From contig NZ_LT607753.1 in the NCBI RefSeq assembly GCF_900090295.1, forward strand, positions 4,712,001 to 4,776,000: a DNA stretch of 64,000 nt, given 5' to 3'. Of the stretch, positions 9,106 through 16,790 are shown one piece after another. A program made the translations under genes and the position numbers. The DNA is from Micromonospora coxensis (GTDB lineage Bacteria; Actinomycetota; Actinomycetes; Mycobacteriales; Micromonosporaceae). Every line of letters starts with the position of its first letter. Position 1 is the stretch's first letter. The notes under the pieces are model-generated. The model did not search any database. It had not been told where the DNA came from and worked only from the letters and a program-made list of their open reading frames with translations.

Positions 9106-9785
9106 GCGCGGGGGAGCAGGCGCCGGTCCGGGTGCTGATCGTGGACGACGACGCGCTGGTCCGGGCCGGACTGTCGATGATCCTCGGCGGGGCGCCCGAC
9201 GTGCGGGTGGTCGGCGAGGCCGCCGACGGCGCGGAGGTGCCGGCCGCCGTCGAGGCGTACGCGCCGGACGTGGTGCTGATGGACATCCGGATGCCCCGGG
9301 TCGACGGGCTGACCGCCACCGAGGCGCTGCGCGCGGGCCCCTGCCCGCCCGAGGTGCTGGTGTTGACCACGTTCGACGCCGACGAGCAGGTGCTGCGCGC
9401 GCTGCGCGCCGGGGCGGCCGGCTTCCTGCTCAAGGACACCCCGCCCGCCGAGATCGTCCGGGCGGTGCGCCGGGTGGCGGCGGGGGAGGCCACCCTCTCC
9501 CCGACGGTGACCCGCAAGCTGATCACGCACGTGACCGCCGTGGCCGCGCCGTCCGGGCCGGATCCGCGCCGGCAGCGGGCGCTGCGGCTGCTCGACGGGC
9601 TCACCGGGCGGGAACGGGAGGTCGCGCTCGCCCTCGGGCAGGGCCGCACCAACGCGGAGATCTCGGCGGAGCTGTTCATGAGCGTGGCGACGGTGAAGGC
9701 GTACGTGTCCCGGCTGCTGACCAAGTTGGAGCTGAACAACCGGGTGCAGGTGGCGCTGCTGGTGCACGACGCCGGCCTGGTCTGA
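9102..9785 (+). CDS. NarL/FixJ-type response regulator
   Basis: The 227-residue protein has a receiver domain with acidic pocket LIVDDDALVRAG, phospho-acceptor in VVLMDIRMP and the conserved Lys in GFLLKDTPPAEIV, followed by a LuxR-type HTH (LTGREREVALALGQGRTNAEI, SVATVKAYVSRLLTKL). The start GTG overlaps the kinase stop (GTGA), so the two are coupled. It is the cognate regulator of the kinase and the likely regulator of the divergent ABC exporter operon. Confidence 0.92.
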   Translation: MSAGEQAPVRVLIVDDDALVRAGLSMILGGAPDVRVVGEAADGAEVPAAVEAYAPDVVLMDIRMPRVDGLTATEALRAGPCPPEVLVLTTFDADEQVLRALRAGAAGFLLKDTPPAEIVRAVRRVAAGEATLSPTVTRKLITHVTAVAAPSGPDPRRQRALRLLDGLTGREREVALALGQGRTNAEISAELFMSVATVKAYVSRLLTKLELNNRVQVALLVHDAGLV

Positions 9786-9909
9786 GCCCTCCGACGACCT
9801 TCTCACCGCCTGGCGCGATTGAACTCCTGCCCGCTGTGGGCCGTACCACTGCCCGAGGATGCGCTGCGGCGGACAGCCGCAGTCGCTGGCGAGCTGCGGG
9901 AGGCCTGCC

Positions 9910-10416
9910 GTGCGAGTTGGTGAGCAGTCGACGGACCCCATCGATCTGATCCTGGGCGAGGTGCCGGTGCCGGCGCCGCTGACGCCGGAGGACGTCCGGC
10001 TCGCGGTGCGGGCGGTGGTCGTGCACGCCGCCGAGGAGTGGCCCAACGGGCCGCTGTGCCGCAACGACGGCGCGTCGTACCCCTGCCGGCTGCATCGCTG
10101 GGGCCGGCGGGTGCTGGAGAACCACGGGCTCAACGACCGTCAGATCGAGGCCCTGATCCGGCACGGGAACCCGTTCGTGCACGTGCCGTTCCCCTTCACC
10201 TACGGCAGCCCGGCCCAGGGCCGGGCCGCCACCCCACCGGCCCGGCAGGCGCCCGGCTACCCGGCGCGCAGCCAGGCCGGGTCCGCCGGCTACCCGCCGC
10301 GCAGCCAGGCCGGCCGGGTCGGCGCACCGGGGACCCGGCCCGCCCTCCGGCCCGGCGGGCCCGGCCGGCCGGTGGCACCCCCCGCCACCGCGCCGCGCTG
10401 GCCCCGGGCGAGCTGA
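9910..10416 (+). CDS. Small actinobacterial protein with Pro/Arg-rich tail
   Basis: The GTG at 9910 has GGGAGG seven bases upstream and gives a 168-residue protein. The first 95 residues look like a compact, helical domain (LTPEDVRLAVRAVVVHAAEEWP, LCRNDGASYPCRLHRWGRRVLENHGLNDRQIEALI) with two Cys and several His/Trp. The last 65 residues are Pro/Ala/Gly/Arg-rich and of low complexity, including a doubled YPxRSQAG motif. I do not recognise the family. It ends just before a strong bidirectional terminator hairpin. Confidence 0.65.
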   Translation: MRVGEQSTDPIDLILGEVPVPAPLTPEDVRLAVRAVVVHAAEEWPNGPLCRNDGASYPCRLHRWGRRVLENHGLNDRQIEALIRHGNPFVHVPFPFTYGSPAQGRAATPPARQAPGYPARSQAGSAGYPPRSQAGRVGAPGTRPALRPGGPGRPVAPPATAPRWPRAS

Positions 10417-10451
10417 GCGGAGGTACGACCGCCGGCGGCGCCCGGGCGCCA

Positions 10452-10500
10452 CGACGCCGGCCCGGACCGGGGTGGGAGAGCCCGGTCCGGGCCGGCGTCG
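10452..10500. terminator. Perfect 20-bp stem terminator between convergent genes
   Basis: Bases 10452-10471 and 10481-10500 are exact reverse complements (20 bp, GC-rich) with a 9-base loop. The hairpin sits between the ends of two convergent genes and can serve both directions. As usual in actinomycetes there is no T-run. Confidence 0.8.
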
Positions 10501-10516
10501 ACGTTCCCGCGCCGGA

Positions 10517-11302
10517 TCAGTCGGCGGCGCCGACCCCGCAGTCCGGGGCCGACCAGCTCGTGGTGTTGCGGGTCCGGTCGCGGTCGTTCTCCCGCCGCGA
10601 GTCGACGTGCACGTGGCTGTCGTGGTTGGTGTATCCCGGGCCGTAGATGCCGCTGAAGCCGTGGCTGCGGGCCGCCCGGGCGACGTCGCACAGCGAGCGC
10701 GACCGGGAGACCAGGTCGGCGGCGTTGCCGTAGAGGTGCTGGCTGTCGGACGCGCCGCCCACCCGGCGGTTGCAGGCGATGTCACGGAAGCCGCTGGTCA
10801 CGTTGAGCGGCCGGTCGCCGAGGCTGCGGCGCAGCGCCTCCAGCTTCCACATGGTGCGCAGCGCGTTGGCCCGGGTCTCGCCGGCCGGCAGCGGGCCTCC
10901 CGTCCATCCGCTCTGGCCGCAGCCGTCGTCCAGCTCGGTGTAGCTGAAGTGGGCGGGGGTGCAGTCGTCGTCCTGCAACTGGTAGAGCTTGGCGAAGGTC
11001 TGCCGGCCGGCGATGCCGTCGCTACGCAGCCCGTAGGCGCTCTGGAAGCGGCGTACCGCGGCGGCGGTCTCGGCGCCGTACCGGCCGTCGACGCGGACGA
11101 TCCCGCCGCTGCCGGCCCACCCGGCGACCCGGATCTGGAGTTGACGGACGTCCTCGCCGGAGCGCCCCGGCGCGAGGGTGCGCTGCCAGGTGTAGCAGCC
11201 GTCGGCGTGGGCCGCCGGCGCGGCGACCACCACGGCGATCGCGGCCCCGGGCAGTGCCAGGGCGCATGCGACGAGGGCCCGTTTCAGGGTGTGTACGCGC
11301 AC
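10517..11302 (-). CDS. Secreted peptidoglycan-binding M15 D,D-peptidase
   Basis: The 261-residue protein has a signal peptide (LVACALALPGAAIAVVVAAPAAHA), a PG_binding_1 domain (about residues 40-100, VRQLQIRVAGWAG..VDGRYGAETAAAVRRFQ) and a zinc M15-type peptidase domain with SQHLYGNAADL and a terminal HDSHVHVD; these supply the His, Asp and HxH zinc ligands of D-Ala-D-Ala carboxypeptidases. It should trim peptidoglycan stem peptides outside the cell. The GTG at 11302 has GGGAGGAC upstream; an in-frame GTG/ATG further upstream at 11347 lacks a site. A Fur-family-like palindrome lies about 105 bp upstream. Confidence 0.85.
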   Translation of the reverse strand: MRVHTLKRALVACALALPGAAIAVVVAAPAAHADGCYTWQRTLAPGRSGEDVRQLQIRVAGWAGSGGIVRVDGRYGAETAAAVRRFQSAYGLRSDGIAGRQTFAKLYQLQDDDCTPAHFSYTELDDGCGQSGWTGGPLPAGETRANALRTMWKLEALRRSLGDRPLNVTSGFRDIACNRRVGGASDSQHLYGNAADLVSRSRSLCDVARAARSHGFSGIYGPGYTNHDSHVHVDSRRENDRDRTRNTTSWSAPDCGVGAAD

Positions 11303-11632
11303 GGATGTCCTCCCGGTAGGAGAGCGATGGGGTGTCGATCGGGACATCGACCGAGACGTCCCGGCGCTTTCACCCTGACAGCTCTTCTGCCGTTTCGAGG
11401 CGGTTGATGAGAATTGTTCTCACGATTGCTTGTTGCTGGGCATTCCCTGGGAATTGCGGCGAATTGCGATACGGCCGAGCCGCCCGACAGTTCGCAATCG
11501 GCACAGGGCGCACCACACGGCGACGGCAACCCGAAAACACCCGTCCGGTCACCCGGGGTGACTGCCGGCCCGTGACCGGCGACCGGTAACGTCGGTCCCG
11601 GCGCGCGGCGCGCGGCGACGGGGGAGGTGGAC
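11303..11632. promoter_or_regulatory. Intergenic region with two palindromes
   Basis: This 330-bp, relatively AT-rich divergent region holds TGAGAATTGTTCTCA at 11408-11422 (6-bp arms, 3-base spacer; 14 of 15 positions fit the Fur-family 7-1-7 pattern TGANAATNATTNTCA) and ATTCCCTGGGAAT at 11442-11454 (6-1-6 perfect). A direct repeat GAATTGCG occurs twice from 11451. These are likely operator sites for one or both flanking genes. No coding sequence is visible. Confidence 0.5.
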
Positions 11633-12274
11633 GTGGCACGTGGTGGCGTCTTCTGCGTCGAGGGTCAGTGGCACCGGGACCTGCACGAGCGCGGATCGGT
11701 CCTGCCCACCCTGGAACTGTTGGAACGGCTCGGCAAGATCCGCTTCATCCACAAGGACGCCGCCACCCGCGACGAGCTCTTCTACTTCGTCGACCGCTGG
11801 CTGCTCAAGCAGTACGCCGACTACCGGGTCGGCTTCTTCGCCATGCACGGGGAGCCGAGCCGACTCTGCCTCACCGACTGGGACTCGGTGGCCCTCACCG
11901 ACGTCGCCGAACGGATGGCCGGGCGCTGCGAGGGGCGGCGGCTCTACTTCGGCAGCTGCTCGGTGCTGCGCGCCTCCGACGCCACCCTGCGCGACTTCCT
12001 CGACACCACCGGAGCGGCGCTGGTCTGCGGCTTCACCCGGGAGGTCGACTGGGTGGAGTCGGCGGCCTTCGAGACGGTGCTGCTCGACGTGCTCGCCAAC
12101 GGCCAGCGGCACAACGCCGCCGAGCTGCGGATGGGCTCGGCGCACTGGGCGCCGCTGGCGGCGTACCTCGGGTTCCGGGTGATCTACGCCAACGGCCGGG
12201 CCTGGCGGCCCACGGTCCGCCCCCGGGTTCCGGCGCAGAGTACGCCGGGTCGTGTCGCCGGCCGGTCCCGCTGA
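11633..12274 (+). CDS. Putative caspase/CHAT-like (clan CD) protein
   Basis: The 213-residue protein has no signal peptide. Its middle shows a His-Gly pair in a strand context (GFFAMHGEPSRLCL, H72) and, after a helix, a Cys at a strand end (RLYFGSCSVLRASD, C109), followed by TTGAALVCGFTREVDWVES. This order of HG, strand, SC, then a GA.LV.GFT strand is that of caspase-hemoglobinase-fold peptidases and CHAT domains. I infer a small clan CD-like peptidase; it is also possible that it is an inactive relative. The GTG at 11633 follows GGGGGAGG with 7-base spacing, better than the GTG at 11627. The stop codon lies inside the first unit of a 21-bp tandem repeat. Confidence 0.6.
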   Translation: MARGGVFCVEGQWHRDLHERGSVLPTLELLERLGKIRFIHKDAATRDELFYFVDRWLLKQYADYRVGFFAMHGEPSRLCLTDWDSVALTDVAERMAGRCEGRRLYFGSCSVLRASDATLRDFLDTTGAALVCGFTREVDWVESAAFETVLLDVLANGQRHNAAELRMGSAHWAPLAAYLGFRVIYANGRAWRPTVRPRVPAQSTPGRVAGRSR

Positions 12275-12393
12275 CCCGCGCCCGCGATCCGCTGACCCGC
12301 GCCCGCGATCCGCTGACCCGCGCCCGCGATCCGCTGACCCGCGCCCGCGATCCGCTGACCCGCGCCCGCGATCCGCTGACCCGCGCCCGCGGC
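12268..12393. repeat. Six tandem copies of a 21-bp unit
   Basis: Six head-to-tail units of 21 bp (each beginning CCGCTGACCCGCG and ending CCCGCGAT) run from 12268; units 1-5 are identical and unit 6 differs only in its last bases. The TGA stop of the preceding gene is part of unit 1, and the same TGA recurs in every unit. The unit length is a multiple of three, so all other frames stay open. It is not a CRISPR array because there are no spacers. Confidence 0.9.
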
Positions 12394-12458
12394 CCGGGGG
12401 TGCCCGCACGCCGGACGCCGCCGAGTGGGCCGAGGCCGGCGTGCCACCGCTGCGCCGT

Positions 12459-12532
12459 GCTACAGACTTGAGTACAGATGTGGGTCAGGGCGCGTTCCCC
12501 GGCTGAGTCACATCCGTACTCAAGTCTGTAGC
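12459..12532. repeat. Long inverted repeat (24-bp arms)
   Basis: Bases 12459-12482 (GCTACAGACTTGAGTACAGA...) and 12509-12532 are reverse complements with a single mismatch, separated by 26 bases; a few more inner bases also pair. The arms are AT-rich compared with everything around them. It lies 104 bp upstream of the PPOX gene and 185 bp after the preceding gene. It could be a terminator, an operator pair, or a small non-autonomous mobile remnant. Confidence 0.75.
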
Positions 12533-12635
12533 GTCACCCGACCAGCCTCCCCCCTCCCGGCTCCGGGTGGCCGCCGCCCTCCCGCCGGGCCGCCTCCACC
12601 GGGCCGGCGCGGGGCCGGCCTGGTAGAACCGAGGC

Positions 12636-13100
12636 ATGGCACGCAGCATCGCGAGCAACACCCGGGTCGACCGGGACGCCCTGATCGAGTTCCTCCGGCC
12701 CCGGCACCGGGTCGTGCTGATGACCACCCGGTCCGACGGGCGTCCGCAGTCCTCCCCGGTCTCCTGCGGCGTCGACGGCGAGGGCCGGCTGGTGATCTCC
12801 ACCTACCCGGAACGGGCCAAGGTGCGCAACATCCGGCGCGACCCGAGGGTCTCCGCCTGTGTGCTCTCCGACGACTGGAACGGCCCCTGGGTGCAGGTCG
12901 ACGGCACCGCCGAGGTGCTCGACCTGCCGGAGGCGCTGGAGCCGCTGGTGGAGTACTTCCGCAGCATCTCCGGCGAGCACCCGGACTGGGACGAGTACCG
13001 CGCGGCCATGGTGCGGCAGGGCAAGTCGCTGATCCGGGTCACCGTCGACAGTTGGGGGCCGATCGCCACCGGCGGCTTCCCGGCCCGCCTCGCCGACTGA
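12636..13100 (+). CDS. PPOX-class F420-dependent oxidoreductase
   Basis: The 154-residue protein has the split-barrel flavin-reductase-like pattern of actinobacterial PPOX/FDOR proteins: FLRPRHRVVLMTTRSDGRPQ, SPVSCGVDGEGRLVIS, then TYPERAKVRNIRRDPRVSACV and WVQVDGTAEVLDLPEA. Members bind F420 or FMN and reduce a range of substrates; the K-x-RNI-RRDPR segment is the usual cofactor phosphate-binding region. It is a single gene with an ATG start, facing the NAD(P)-binding oxidoreductase gene 12 bp beyond its end. Confidence 0.85.
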   Translation: MARSIASNTRVDRDALIEFLRPRHRVVLMTTRSDGRPQSSPVSCGVDGEGRLVISTYPERAKVRNIRRDPRVSACVLSDDWNGPWVQVDGTAEVLDLPEALEPLVEYFRSISGEHPDWDEYRAAMVRQGKSLIRVTVDSWGPIATGGFPARLAD

Positions 13101-13112
13101 CCGCCCCGGCAC

Positions 13113-13754
13113 TCAGTACGCGGCGGTGAAGCGCATGTTCTCGAAGCGCGGGTTCTCGATCTCGTCGACGATCGCCACGGCCAGGTCCTCGTAGGTCAGC
13201 ACCGAGCGCCCCTGGTCGTCCACCACCGGGTGCTCGGTGCCGGTGCGGTAACGGCCGGTCCGTTCGCCCGGGTGGAACTCCAGCGGCGGCGGGGAGACGT
13301 ACGTCCAGGTCACCCCGTCGGCCGAGGAGCGGTACGAGGCCAGCGCATCGGCCTGCCCCAGCGCCGCGTCCCGGTACTCCTCGGGGAAGTCCGGCTCCTC
13401 CAGCAGCGGGGTGTCCTTCGGCGTCAGCAGGGTCGCCCCGCCGCCGACGTGGATCACCCGGGGCGGGTCCGGCACGTCCCGCAGGACGGTGATCAGGGTC
13501 TGCGCCGCGTCCCGCCAGAGCGCCCGCTCGCCGCCGCCCACCGCCACCACGATGACGTCGGCCGCGCCGGCCAGGTCCCGGACGCTCTGCGCCGAGGTGG
13601 CGTCCCCGGTCACCAGGTTCACCCCGGCGGGCAGCCAGGTGACCGCCTCCGGGCGGCGCACCGCCGCGGTGACCCGGTGCCCGCGCGCCACCGCCTCGGC
13701 GACGATCCGCGAGCCCGCGGTGCCGCCGGCGCCGTACACCACGACGTTGCTCAT
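13113..13754 (-). CDS. NAD(P)-binding atypical SDR oxidoreductase
   Basis: The 213-residue protein begins with a Rossmann loop VVVYGAGGTAGSRIVAEA and a RRPEAV segment after the second strand, as in NmrA/YwnB-like atypical short-chain reductases. It lacks a clear YxxxK catalytic pair; SYRSSADGVTWTYVSPPPLE matches the conserved C-terminal substrate-side motif of the family. The product likely acts on a small soluble substrate or as a redox sensor. It ends 12 bp from the convergent PPOX gene. Confidence 0.8.
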   Translation of the reverse strand: MSNVVVYGAGGTAGSRIVAEAVARGHRVTAAVRRPEAVTWLPAGVNLVTGDATSAQSVRDLAGAADVIVVAVGGGERALWRDAAQTLITVLRDVPDPPRVIHVGGGATLLTPKDTPLLEEPDFPEEYRDAALGQADALASYRSSADGVTWTYVSPPPLEFHPGERTGRYRTGTEHPVVDDQGRSVLTYEDLAVAIVDEIENPRFENMRFTAAY

Positions 13755-13800
13755 GCCGTCCAGGCTATGGACCGACCCGCCCGCCCGTCGGCGGAACGGC

Positions 13801-15033
13801 TCAGTCCACCAGGGCGGAGTAGACCAGCTGGCGCAGCTGCGAGCGCAGCGGGTACGTGCTCGACGGCATGAGCTGGGTGAACAGCAGCGCGGTGACCTCC
13901 TCGACCGGGTCCACCCAGAACGCGGTGCTGGCCAGCCCGCCCCAGTAGTACTCGCCGACGCTGCTCGGCACCCGCGCCGGCACCGGATCCTCGACCACCG
14001 CGAAGCCCAGGCCGAAGCCGATGCCGTCCAGCACCGTCTCGGCGAACCCCTCCGGCTCGAACGACGCCAGGTCGCCGCCGCCGGGCAGGTGGTTACGGGT
14101 CATGTACCGGACCGTGCGGGGGGCGAGCAGGCGTACGCCGTCCAGTTCGCCGCCGCGCAGCAGCAGCTGGGTGAAGCGGTGGTAGTCGGCGGCCGTGGAG
14201 ACCAGCCCGCCACCGCCGGAGAAGCACTCCGGGCGGGTCAGCGCGAACGCGCCGATCTTGTCGACCCGGACCGCCTGCCCGGTGGCCGGGTGCGGGGTGT
14301 AGAGGGCGGCGAGCCGCTTGGCGTTAGGCTCGTCGACCCAGAACCGGGTGTCGGTCATGCCCAGCGGGGTGAGGATCCGCTCGGTGAAGAACTCCTCCAG
14401 GCTCTGCCCGGAGATCACCTCGACCAGCCGGCCCAGCACGTCGGTGGAGACGCCGTAGTTCCAGCCGCTGCCCGGCTGGAACATCAGCGGCAGCTTCGCC
14501 ATCCCGGCGGTGGCCCCGGCCAGGTCGAGTCCGGGCGGGACGCCCAGGTCGTACCCGGCGGCCCGGTAGAGGGCGTCGACCACCGAGGTCTGCGCGAAGC
14601 CGTACGTCAGGCCGGAGGTGTGGGTGAGCAGGTGCCAGACCCGGATCGGCTCGATCGCCGGCACGGTGTACGCCTTGAGCGCCGAGCCCTTGTCGAATAC
14701 CCGCACGTCGGCGAACTCCGGCAGCCAGCGGCTGATCGGGTCGTTCAGCTCGAACCGGCCCTCCTCCCACAGCATCATCGCCGCGACGGAGGTGATCGGT
14801 TTGGTCATCGAGTAGATCCGCCACACGGTGTCCTGCTCGACCGGCGTGCCCGCCTCCACGTCGCGCAGCCCGTACGTCGAGGAGTGCGCCACCTCGCCAC
14901 GGCGGGTCACCACGATCTGCCAGCCGGCGAGCCGACCGTCGTCGACGTAGCGGCCGAAGTGTTCGTCGATCCGCGCGAGTCGCGCCGGGTCGAAGCCGAT
15001 CTGGTCCGGGTCGATGCTGCGTGCCACGCTCAC
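13801..15033 (-). CDS. Serine hydrolase, class C beta-lactamase/esterase family
   Basis: The catalytic SxxK is in YSMTKPITSVAAMM (S75 and K78 of the 410-residue form) and the YxN motif is GWNYGVSTD. LLTHTSGLTYGF and GGGLVSTAADYHRF are further family motifs. There is no signal peptide, so a cytosolic esterase or D,D-peptidase-like hydrolase is more likely than a secreted beta-lactamase. I prefer the GTG at 15033 (MSVARSIDPDQIGF); an ATG at 15084 would also be in frame but leaves only 28 bp to the divergent gene. Confidence 0.83.
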   Translation of the reverse strand: MSVARSIDPDQIGFDPARLARIDEHFGRYVDDGRLAGWQIVVTRRGEVAHSSTYGLRDVEAGTPVEQDTVWRIYSMTKPITSVAAMMLWEEGRFELNDPISRWLPEFADVRVFDKGSALKAYTVPAIEPIRVWHLLTHTSGLTYGFAQTSVVDALYRAAGYDLGVPPGLDLAGATAGMAKLPLMFQPGSGWNYGVSTDVLGRLVEVISGQSLEEFFTERILTPLGMTDTRFWVDEPNAKRLAALYTPHPATGQAVRVDKIGAFALTRPECFSGGGGLVSTAADYHRFTQLLLRGGELDGVRLLAPRTVRYMTRNHLPGGGDLASFEPEGFAETVLDGIGFGLGFAVVEDPVPARVPSSVGEYYWGGLASTAFWVDPVEEVTALLFTQLMPSSTYPLRSQLRQLVYSALVD

Positions 15034-15112
15034 GTCCGCGAACCTACTAGCCGGTACGGCGGCGACGGAAGAGCGGGAGGCCACTGTCGGAGCCCCTGGT
15101 TAGTGTGGTCCG

Positions 15113-15706
15113 GTGCCGCAGACGACCGAGGACGCGACGTTCCGCGACGACGACTGGTACGCCGAGGAGCTCATCGACCGGCACTTCGTCCGCTGCGCCT
15201 TCCAGCGGGTCGACCTCACCGAGGCGGTCAGCCGCGGCGCGTCCTTCACCGAGTGCCGGTTCGGCAACGTGGCGTTCAACGCCTCCCGGCACGTCGACTC
15301 GGCCTTCACCCGGTGCGCGTTCCGCCGGTGCAACCTCTTCGAGGCGGAGTTCGACGGCTGCAAGCTGGTCGGCAGCACCTTCGCGGAGTGCGACCTGCGC
15401 CCGCTGCGGGTGACCGGCGGGGACTGGTCGTTCGTCGCGCTGACCGGCGCCGACCTGCGCGGGGTGACGTTCACCGACGTACGGATGCGGGAGGCGGACC
15501 TGACCGGGGCCGATCTGACCGGCGCGACGGTGACCGGCGTCGACCTCTCCGGCGCGCAGCTGCACGGGGCCCGGCTCACCCGCGCCGACCTGCGCGGCAG
15601 CGACCTGACCTCGGTGGACCCGACCACCGTGCAGCGGGCCGGTGCGCTGATCGACGCGGAGCAGGCGATCGTGCTGGCCCAGGCGCTGGGCTTCGAGATC
15701 CGCTGA
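15113..15706 (+). CDS. Pentapeptide repeat protein
   Basis: The 197-residue protein consists mostly of tandem A(D/N)LXX-type pentapeptides, clearest in ADLRGVTFTDVRMREADLTG and ADLTGATVTGVDLSGAQLHG, forming a right-handed quadrilateral beta-helix. Relatives include the DNA-mimic gyrase protectors MfpA and Qnr, and many of unknown role. The GTG start is used. The heliorhodopsin gene follows after only about 35 bp on the same strand, so co-transcription is likely. Confidence 0.88.
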   Translation: MPQTTEDATFRDDDWYAEELIDRHFVRCAFQRVDLTEAVSRGASFTECRFGNVAFNASRHVDSAFTRCAFRRCNLFEAEFDGCKLVGSTFAECDLRPLRVTGGDWSFVALTGADLRGVTFTDVRMREADLTGADLTGATVTGVDLSGAQLHGARLTRADLRGSDLTSVDPTTVQRAGALIDAEQAIVLAQALGFEIR

Positions 15707-15740
15707 CGCCGGACCACCCCGCGCCCGTATCGTGCGTTTC

Positions 15741-16499
15741 ATGGTGGTACGGGCGGACCTTCGGGACCGGCGGCTGCGCCGGCTCAACGTGGCGGTCGGG
15801 CTGCTGCTGGCCGTCGAGGGCATCGCGATGTGGGCGGCGAGCAACGACCTCGCGCTGCCGGTGACCGCCTCCTACCTCACCGCCGACCCGGTGACCGTGC
15901 GCGACGGCACCCTGCCCGAGACGGTCTTCCGGCTGGCGATCGGCCCGACGGTGGCGGTCTTCCTGCTGCTCGCCGCCGTCGACCATCTCGTGGTGGCCGC
16001 GCCCGGCGTGCACCGCTGGTACGAGCGTCGGCTCGACCGGTGGGCCAACTACGCCCGCTGGATCGAGTACTCGCTCAGCGCGTCCATCATGATCGTCCTG
16101 ATCGGACTCTTCGTCGGGATCCGCGACCTCGCGGCGGTGATCGGCATCTTCGCGGCCAACACCGCGATGATCCTCTTCGGTCTGCTGATGGAGCGCCAGC
16201 AGAAGCCGGGCGCCGCGGACTGGAGCGCCTTCTGGTTCGGCTCGCTGGTCGGCCTCGCCCCCTGGCTGGCGATCGGGGTGTACATCACCCGGCCGCCGGA
16301 GGTGCCGACCTTCGTGTACGCGATCACGGTGGTGCAGCTCGTGCTCTTCGCGGGATTCGCGGTCAACATGGCCCTCCAGTACCGTCGGGTCGGCCGGTGG
16401 CGCGACTACCGGTTCGGGGAGGTGGGCTACATCCTGCTCAGCCTGGTGGCCAAGTCCGCCCTGGCCTTGCTGATCTTTGCCAACGTGCTGCGGACCTGA
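15741..16499 (+). CDS. Heliorhodopsin
   Basis: The 252-residue protein has seven hydrophobic segments and the heliorhodopsin signatures: a third-helix ARWIEYSLSASIMIVLI with the counter-ion Glu (E109) and a seventh-helix LLSLVAKSALALLIFANVL with the retinal-binding Schiff-base Lys (K238). Heliorhodopsins are retinal proteins with inverted membrane topology (N-terminus inside) whose job is still debated (light sensing, enzyme modulation). ATG at 15741 and GTG at 15732 are both possible; neither has a good ribosome site. No carotenoid oxygenase or retinal-synthesis gene is in the window, so the chromophore source is unknown. Confidence 0.88.
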   Translation: MVVRADLRDRRLRRLNVAVGLLLAVEGIAMWAASNDLALPVTASYLTADPVTVRDGTLPETVFRLAIGPTVAVFLLLAAVDHLVVAAPGVHRWYERRLDRWANYARWIEYSLSASIMIVLIGLFVGIRDLAAVIGIFAANTAMILFGLLMERQQKPGAADWSAFWFGSLVGLAPWLAIGVYITRPPEVPTFVYAITVVQLVLFAGFAVNMALQYRRVGRWRDYRFGEVGYILLSLVAKSALALLIFANVLRT

Positions 16500-16790
16500 G
16501 CCGCGACGACGCCCTGCCGCGACCCCGGCGGCCCACCCGCACGGTGACCGCGTGGACACCGAGGGGTTAGGATCCCTACTCGGCCGAGCGGGTCGAAACC
16601 AGCGTCGTTAGGACAGTTTTCGTTACGGCCGTTTGGTAACGAACTGGAAACGCTGGCGGGCCTGCCTATGGCGTAACCGGTCGTACGGATGAAAACGTGA
16701 CGGGGCTCACGTCGGGTAGATGATCACGATCGGGCCCGGGGGAGCGGACGCGCGGCTGGGCGGAGCTGCGGTGTGGGGAACGGAGATGCG
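16500..16790. promoter_or_regulatory. Intergenic region with TTCGTTAC inverted repeat
   Basis: The 291-bp gap between the heliorhodopsin gene and the next gene holds an 8-bp inverted repeat, TTCGTTAC at 16619-16626 and GTAACGAA at 16636-16643, with a 9-base spacer. It lies in an AT-richer stretch about 150 bp before the next start and looks like an operator for a dimeric regulator. Nothing coding is seen. Confidence 0.5.

Noticed and set aside
12268..12393. Tandem repeat as CRISPR array or coding repeat
   Set aside because: There are no spacers between units, and the only frame with an upstream gene stops in unit 1.
13801..15033. Serine hydrolase as a resistance beta-lactamase
   Set aside because: It lacks a signal peptide and is closer to cytosolic esterase/D,D-peptidase-like members of the family.
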